Shown: positions 59,864 through 64,000 of the stretch, in pieces
Position numbering within the stretch: the stretch's first letter is position 1
Layout of the letters: each line of letters begins with the position of its first letter
Source: Paenisporosarcina sp. HGH0030
GTDB lineage: Bacteria; Bacillota; Bacilli; Bacillales_A; Planococcaceae
Assembly (NCBI RefSeq): GCF_000411295.1
Contig: NZ_KE150423.1
Location: 214,100 to 278,099 of the forward strand
Length of the DNA: 64,000 bases
Reading direction: 5' to 3'
The notes under the pieces: generated by a model
Databases searched by the model: none
The model's input: the letters and a program-made list of their open reading frames with translations, nothing else
What the model was told of the DNA's origin: nothing
Program-made: the position numbers and the translations under genes

Positions 59864-62032
59864 ATGGACGCTAAACAAATGATGCAACGAATAGCTAAAG
59901 AAACAAATGTACGCCCAGCACAAGCCCAGCAAGTTATCGATTTACTGGAAGAAGGTAACACGGTTCCTTTTATTGCACGCTACCGTAAAGAAGCGACAGG
60001 CTCACTGGATGAAGTACAAATTAAAGCGGTTGAAGATCGTTACCGTTACATACAGCAACTAGAGCAAAGAAAAGAAGAAGTGCTGCGCTTGATCGATGAG
60101 CAAGGGAAATTAACTGAAGAATTATCCCAAGCCATTCAGGCAGCCTCTGTATTACAAAGACTCGAAGATTTGTACCGACCATATAAGCAAAAACGCAGAA
60201 CAAAAGCGACAATAGCAAAAGAAAAAGGATTAGAACCTTTAGCTTCGTTATTATTAAAATTTTCCCAAACACAGCCGGTAGAGTTAGCAAAAGACTTTAT
60301 CAATGAAGAAAAAGAAGTGATGAACGCTGAAGAAGCATTGCAAGGTGCGCGTGATATTTTAGCGGAACAATTTGCGGATGACGCGAAAATACGTGAGAAA
60401 ATCCGAAACTTAACTCGTGCAGAAGGGTCAATTGTATCCACTGTGAAGAAACAAGAGGCCGACGAGAAAAGCGTATTCGAAATGTATTATGATTACACGG
60501 AGCCAGTAAAGAAAATTGTGCCCCATCGAGTTCTTGCATTAAACCGTGGTGAAAAAGAAGATATTTTGAAGATCAATTTGCTTTCACCCGTGGATAGAAT
60601 CATTAGTGTCATGCGCGATGAGTGGATTCCAACGCACAGTTCCTCGCTAAGCATCAGTCAAGTAGCTGAAGCGATTGAGGATTCTTATAAACGCCTGATT
60701 GCTCCATCAGTCGAGCGGGAAATTCGCACGGAGCTAACAGAAAAAGGGGAAACACAAGCCATTCATATCTTCTCTGAAAACTTGCGAAACCTTTTATTAC
60801 AGCCTCCATTGAAAGGTAAAGTCGTTCTTGGGGTAGATCCGGCTTATCGTACAGGTTGTAAATTAGCTGTCGTGGATGATACCGGGAAGCTTCAGGAAGT
60901 ATCCGTCATTTATCCACATCCACCAAAAGCAGATCCGACAGCGTCCAAAAAAACCATTTTGGATGTATTGAAGCGATACCCTGTTTCAATCGTTGCCATA
61001 GGTAACGGAACAGCCTCCCGTGAAACGGAGCAATTTGTCGCGGAATGTTTGAAAGAAGCAGACCGTGAAATTGCTTATGTAATAGTAAACGAAGCTGGCG
61101 CCAGTGTTTATTCGGCTTCAGACACTGCTCGTGCGGAATTTCCTCATCTTCAGGTAGAACAACGCAGTGCAGTATCGATTGCTCGAAGACTACAGGATCC
61201 GCTATCAGAATTAGTCAAAATTGAACCTAAAGCAGTAGGGGTTGGACAATACCAACACGACGTCTCGCAGAAAAAACTAAATGAATCATTAACATTCATA
61301 GTAGAAACTGCCGTTAACCAAGTGGGTGTTAACGTTAACACAGCTTCTGCATCGTTATTACAATATGTTTCGGGTCTCTCCAAAACCGTAGCTGAAAATG
61401 TCATCATCATGCGAGATGAAAATGGCAAGTTCACTTCACGCGCACAACTGAAGAAAATTCCGCGTCTCGGCGCCAAAACATACGAGCAAGCTATTGGGTT
61501 CTTACGTATTCCTGAAGCAAAAAACCCGTTTGATGCGACTGGTATCCATCCAGAAAGTTATCAAAGTGCTGAAGAAGTACTGAAAACAGCAGGGTTGAAG
61601 AAAGCACAAATCGGCACGAAAGAAGCTGAACTCGCTCTTAATGAGATAGATTTGAAAGAGTTGAGTGAGCGATTAGATATTGGGGAAATTACGTTGAAAG
61701 ATATCGTGGATACCTTAAAAAAACCGACACGTGATCCACGTGATCAATTCCCTCAACCATTGCTGAAGACGGATGTTCTTCAAATGGAAGACTTGGCAAG
61801 TGGAATGGAATTGCAAGGAACAGTTCGCAACGTTGTTGATTTTGGCGCTTTTGTAGACATCGGTGTAAAACAAGATGGACTTGTTCACATTTCTAAACTA
61901 AAAAAAGGCTTCGTCAAACATCCACTAGACGTTGTTGCTCTTGGTGACATTGTGACAGTATGGGTGGAACAAGTCGAAAAAACAAAAGGACGCATTTCTC
62001 TTACAATGCTTCCGCCAGTAAAACAAAACTAA
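59864..62032 (+). CDS. tex: Tex family S1 RNA-binding protein
   Basis: A 722-aa Tex protein (B. subtilis YdcI). Order: Tex N-terminal helical region (about 1-190, with TVPFIARYRKEATGSLDE), YqgF/RNase-H-like domain (about 320-450, LGVDPAYRTGCKLAVVD), helix-hairpin-helix pairs (about 490-560, VNVNTASASLLQYVSGLS) and a C-terminal S1 domain (about 645-715, VRNVVDFGAFVDIGVKQDGLVHIS). It binds nucleic acid and affects transcription and toxin expression in some hosts. ATG 59864 is preferred over 59852, which abuts the ribosome site. Confidence 0.95.
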   Translation: MDAKQMMQRIAKETNVRPAQAQQVIDLLEEGNTVPFIARYRKEATGSLDEVQIKAVEDRYRYIQQLEQRKEEVLRLIDEQGKLTEELSQAIQAASVLQRLEDLYRPYKQKRRTKATIAKEKGLEPLASLLLKFSQTQPVELAKDFINEEKEVMNAEEALQGARDILAEQFADDAKIREKIRNLTRAEGSIVSTVKKQEADEKSVFEMYYDYTEPVKKIVPHRVLALNRGEKEDILKINLLSPVDRIISVMRDEWIPTHSSSLSISQVAEAIEDSYKRLIAPSVEREIRTELTEKGETQAIHIFSENLRNLLLQPPLKGKVVLGVDPAYRTGCKLAVVDDTGKLQEVSVIYPHPPKADPTASKKTILDVLKRYPVSIVAIGNGTASRETEQFVAECLKEADREIAYVIVNEAGASVYSASDTARAEFPHLQVEQRSAVSIARRLQDPLSELVKIEPKAVGVGQYQHDVSQKKLNESLTFIVETAVNQVGVNVNTASASLLQYVSGLSKTVAENVIIMRDENGKFTSRAQLKKIPRLGAKTYEQAIGFLRIPEAKNPFDATGIHPESYQSAEEVLKTAGLKKAQIGTKEAELALNEIDLKELSERLDIGEITLKDIVDTLKKPTRDPRDQFPQPLLKTDVLQMEDLASGMELQGTVRNVVDFGAFVDIGVKQDGLVHISKLKKGFVKHPLDVVALGDIVTVWVEQVEKTKGRISLTMLPPVKQN

Positions 62033-62039
62033 AAGGAGC

Positions 62040-62067
62040 CTGCCTATCATGAATCGGTAGGCAGGTT
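62040..62067 (+). other. Hairpin between tex and sprT
   Basis: CCTGCCTA and TAGGCAGG form a stem with a 10-nt loop. There is no U run, so it is at most a weak terminator. Confidence 0.4.
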
Positions 62068-62092
62068 CTAATGTATTCAAAGGATGGGTGGT

Positions 62093-62548
62093 ATGACGAA
62101 CGAAGAACTACATCAACTGGTAGTGAGTATCTCTGAAAACGTGTTTCATAAGCCTTTTAAACATGAAGCTTATTTCAATAGCCGTCTTAAAACAACAGGT
62201 GGCCGATATATGCTGCAATCACATCACATTCAAATCAATCCAAAATCATTCGAATTATATGGTCTAGATGAACTTGAAGGAATCATTCGCCACGAATTGT
62301 GCCATTATCATTTACATATAGAAGGAAAAGGCTATAAACATCGCGATAAAGATTTTAAAGATTTATTAAAAGTGACTAAATCCCCGAGATTTTGTGCAAA
62401 CTTAGTGTCGGTAAAAAGAAAGAAAAGAGTAGCCCAACATGTCTATGGATGTATCTCTTGTGGTTTGCTATATAGACGGAAAATTCGTTTAAATACCACC
62501 AAATACCGCTGTGGCAAGTGTTCTGGGCGATTATTAAAAGTGGAATAA
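62093..62548 (+). CDS. SprT-like zinc metalloprotein
   Basis: A 151-aa SprT family protein (B. subtilis YdcK position). The zinc-protease motif HELCHYHLH (HExxH) is at about 65-73, followed by the SprT-type zinc ribbon CISCG and CGKCSG near the C-terminus. It is like the SprT domain of Spartan, but the bacterial role is not known. ATG 62093 is favoured (AAAGGAT 9 nt upstream); ATG 62084 is also in frame. Last protein gene before the tRNA cluster. Confidence 0.92.
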   Translation: MTNEELHQLVVSISENVFHKPFKHEAYFNSRLKTTGGRYMLQSHHIQINPKSFELYGLDELEGIIRHELCHYHLHIEGKGYKHRDKDFKDLLKVTKSPRFCANLVSVKRKKRVAQHVYGCISCGLLYRRKIRLNTTKYRCGKCSGRLLKVE

Positions 62549-62578
62549 TATTTCTTTAGAGAAAATGGCCAAAAGTGG

Positions 62579-62607
62579 TTGACGAGGAAGAAGTACCTCA
62601 CTATAAT
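62579..62607 (+). promoter_or_regulatory. Strong promoter of the tRNA-rrn operon
   Basis: TTGACG, a 17-nt spacer, and TATAAT lie 31 nt before the first tRNA. Confidence 0.85.
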
Positions 62608-62637
62608 AAGAAAAGTCGGTTAGTTACATAACATTAT

Positions 62638-62712
62638 TCCGAAGTAGCTCAGTGGTAGAGCACCGCACTGTTAATGCGATGGTCGTAGGTTCGAGTCCTA
62701 CCTTCGGAGCCA
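62638..62712 (+). tRNA. tRNA-Asn (anticodon GTT)
   Basis: Acceptor TCCGAAG/CTTCGGA, anticodon loop CTGTTAA, T loop GGTTCGAGTCC, CCA encoded. Confidence 0.95.
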
Positions 62713-62716
62713 ATAT

Positions 62717-62791
62717 GGCCCCTTGGTCAAGCGGTTAAGACACCGCCCTTTCACGGCGGTAACACGGGTTCGAATCCCGTAGGGGTCACCA
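62717..62791 (+). tRNA. tRNA-Glu (anticodon TTC)
   Basis: Acceptor GGCCCCT/AGGGGTC, anticodon loop CTTTCAC, T loop GGTTCGAATCC, CCA encoded. Confidence 0.95.
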
Positions 62792-63054
62792 ATCAACTTA
62801 TAAACAAACTATGTTATACTCTACATAACGATTTCGAGAAAAAGATGTACAAGCATTCACGCTAAAGTAATCTCTTCTATAAAGAAGTCGCGAGGGTCGT
62901 ACAACTCACATTCCGAATTACTTCTAAAGTAATCGCGAGGGTGGAGCAACGCAGCTGTACGAAGACAGCAAGTAACGTCGAAGCAGGCGAAGCCGATGCA
63001 GACGTCAAACTCAACATAAGCGTTGAGTCATAGTGTTTATAACAATAATATTAT
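62792..63054 (+). other. Unusual 263-nt spacer within the tRNA cluster, with a tRNA-fMet-like fragment
   Basis: No gene is visible. CTAAAGTAATC occurs at 62862 and again at 62924, each followed by a TCGCGAGGGT motif (62889 and 62933). The second reads CGCGAGGGTGGAGCAACGCA, close to the 5' end of the tRNA-fMet that begins at 63055. A repeated ACGTC...GCAG pattern lies at about 62975-63005, and an ACTCAAC/GTTGAGT hairpin ends the spacer. Confidence 0.5.
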
Positions 63055-63132
<78 letters not shown>

Positions 63133-63134
63133 AT

Positions 63135-63210
63135 GGTCCCGTGGTGTAGCGGTTAACATGCCTGCCTGTCACGCAGGAGATCGCGGGTTCGATTCCCGTC
63201 GGGACCGCCA
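63135..63210 (+). tRNA. tRNA-Asp (anticodon GTC)
   Basis: Acceptor GGTCCCG/CGGGACC, anticodon loop CTGTCAC, T loop GGTTCGATTCC, CCA encoded. Confidence 0.95.
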
Positions 63211-63218
63211 TTTTTTAT

Positions 63219-63293
63219 TGGGGTATAGCCAAGCGGTAAGGCAACGGATTTTGATTCCGTCACGCCCTGGTTCGAATCCAGGTACCCCAGCCA
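63219..63293 (+). tRNA. tRNA-Gln (anticodon TTG)
   Basis: Acceptor TGGGGTA/TACCCCA, anticodon loop TTTTGAT, T loop GGTTCGAATCC, CCA encoded. Confidence 0.95.
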
Positions 63294-63312
63294 AATGTTT
63301 TTCTAAGTTTGC

Positions 63313-63385
63313 GAGCCATTAGCTCAGTTGGTAGAGCATCTGACTTTTAATCAGAGGGTCGTAGGTTCGAATCCTACATGGCTCA
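63313..63385 (+). tRNA. tRNA-Lys (anticodon TTT), CCA not encoded
   Basis: Acceptor GAGCCAT/ATGGCTC with discriminator A, anticodon loop CTTTTAA, T loop GGTTCGAATCC. The genome reads TAA after the discriminator, so CCA must be added by CCA-transferase, unlike all the other tRNAs here. Confidence 0.95.
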
Positions 63386-63396
63386 TAATTTTGTTG

Positions 63397-63424
63397 TTGA
63401 CTTCTTGAATTAACGTGGTATACT
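63397..63424 (+). promoter_or_regulatory. Internal promoter before tRNA-Leu
   Basis: TTGACT, a 16-nt spacer, TATACT, 23 nt before tRNA-Leu. It may boost the distal tRNAs and the rRNA. Confidence 0.7.
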
Positions 63425-63447
63425 AAGTATTGTCGTTAAAACATCAA

Positions 63448-63533
<86 letters not shown>

Positions 63534-63542
63534 AAAATACTA

Positions 63543-63619
<77 letters not shown>

Positions 63620-63645
63620 AAAAACCTTCTATATAATATAATAAC

Positions 63646-63719
63646 GCGGGTGTAGTTTAGTGGTAAAACCTCAGCCTTCCAAGCTGATGATGAGAGTTCG
63701 ATTCTCTTCACCCGCTCCA
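63646..63719 (+). tRNA. tRNA-Gly (anticodon TCC)
   Basis: Acceptor GCGGGTG/CACCCGC, anticodon loop CTTCCAA, T loop AGTTCGATTCT, CCA encoded. Confidence 0.95.
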
Positions 63720-63873
63720 TATAATTACCTAATGAACCTTGAAAACTGAACAGCAAAACGTCAACAATAAAGCGGAACACACTTCGGTGTAGGAAGCAAA
63801 AACTTGAACTTAATTGTTCATTTTAAAACGTCATTAATTTGACGCCAGCAACAAAGTCGAGCTAATCGACTCA
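63720..63873 (+). promoter_or_regulatory. rRNA leader between tRNA-Gly and 16S
   Basis: It contains CCTTGAAAACTGAACAGC, a motif common in Bacillales rrn leaders and spacers, and short complementary pieces (CGTCA/TGACG at 63829-63844) likely used in processing. No clear separate promoter is seen, so 16S is probably read through from the tRNA promoters. Confidence 0.55.
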
Positions 63874-64000
63874 CCTATTATGGAGAGTTTGATCCTGGCT
63901 CAGGACGAACGCTGGCGGCGTGCCTAATACATGCAAGTCGAGCGGAATGATGAAGAAGCTTGCTTCTTCTGATTTTAGCGGCGGACGGGTGAGTAACACG
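63874..64000 (+). rRNA. 16S ribosomal RNA, 5' end only
   Basis: GAGAGTTTGATCCTGGCTCA, then GACGAACGCTGGCGGCGTGC and CATGCAAGTCGAGCGGA are universal 16S 5' sequences. The first variable helix reads GAAGAAGCTTGCTTCTTC, in keeping with Planococcaceae. It runs off the window; the exact 5' end is approximate. Confidence 0.97.

Overview
The window is a chromosomal segment of a low-G+C Gram-positive bacterium of the order Bacillales, most likely family Planococcaceae (Sporosarcina, Paenisporosarcina or Planococcus type). Three things point there: strong GGAGG-type ribosome binding sites with many TTG and GTG starts; a right half whose gene order (ddl-murF-cshA-ydbS-ydbT-rhomboid-acpS-ydcC-alr-ndoAI-ndoA-rsbRA-S-T-U-V-W-sigB-rsbX-tex-sprT) matches the Bacillus subtilis ydb/ydc region; and the start of a Bacillales 16S rRNA gene at the right edge. 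Genus cannot be fixed from the 16S fragment.

Layout. 1-9 kb: a membrane GGDEF/EAL protein cut by the window edge, YceI with a divergent HxlR regulator, murB, a penicillin-acylase-family hydrolase, a pair of Fluc fluoride channels, a P1 peptidase and a universal stress protein. 9-24 kb: a cadA remnant, several acetyltransferases, mntR, cvfB, a YpuA-like exported protein, a ring-cleaving dioxygenase behind a perfect MhqR-type operator, small membrane proteins, LytTR and AraC regulators, a YidC paralogue, a lipoprotein Cu/Zn superoxide dismutase, an MFS carrier, a VanY-type carboxypeptidase and a LysM protein. 24-31 kb: queC-D-E-F under a preQ1-I riboswitch, cardiolipin synthase and cystine carrier TcyP. 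31-37 kb: an accessory cassette with an acyltransferase-aminotransferase fusion enzyme, an XRE-TPR regulator and MFS exporters. 37-43 kb: csoR-copZ and copA with two CsoR-type operators, a CBS protein, a 45-aa small gene and a RodA/FtsW protein. 43-62 kb: the conserved cell-wall and stress region with the complete sigma-B stressosome operon. 62.6-64 kb: nine tRNA genes leading into 16S rRNA.

How it fits together. The rsb-sigB operon is complete, and sequences resembling sigma-B promoters lie before rsbV and before four other genes in the window (a YtxH-like protein, an Lmo0937-like small protein, a DUF4064 protein and a carboxylesterase), so part of its regulon may sit beside it. Other regulatory links read from sequence are a sigma-W-type promoter before ydbST, CsoR boxes in the copper locus, MhqR-type boxes before the dioxygenase and yceI, and duplicated 17-bp palindromes between the XRE-TPR regulator and its divergent exporter. 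At least three families of small dispersed or periodic repeats occupy intergenic gaps. No prophage, insertion sequence or CRISPR array was seen. The least familiar part is the 30.8-35.4 kb cassette.
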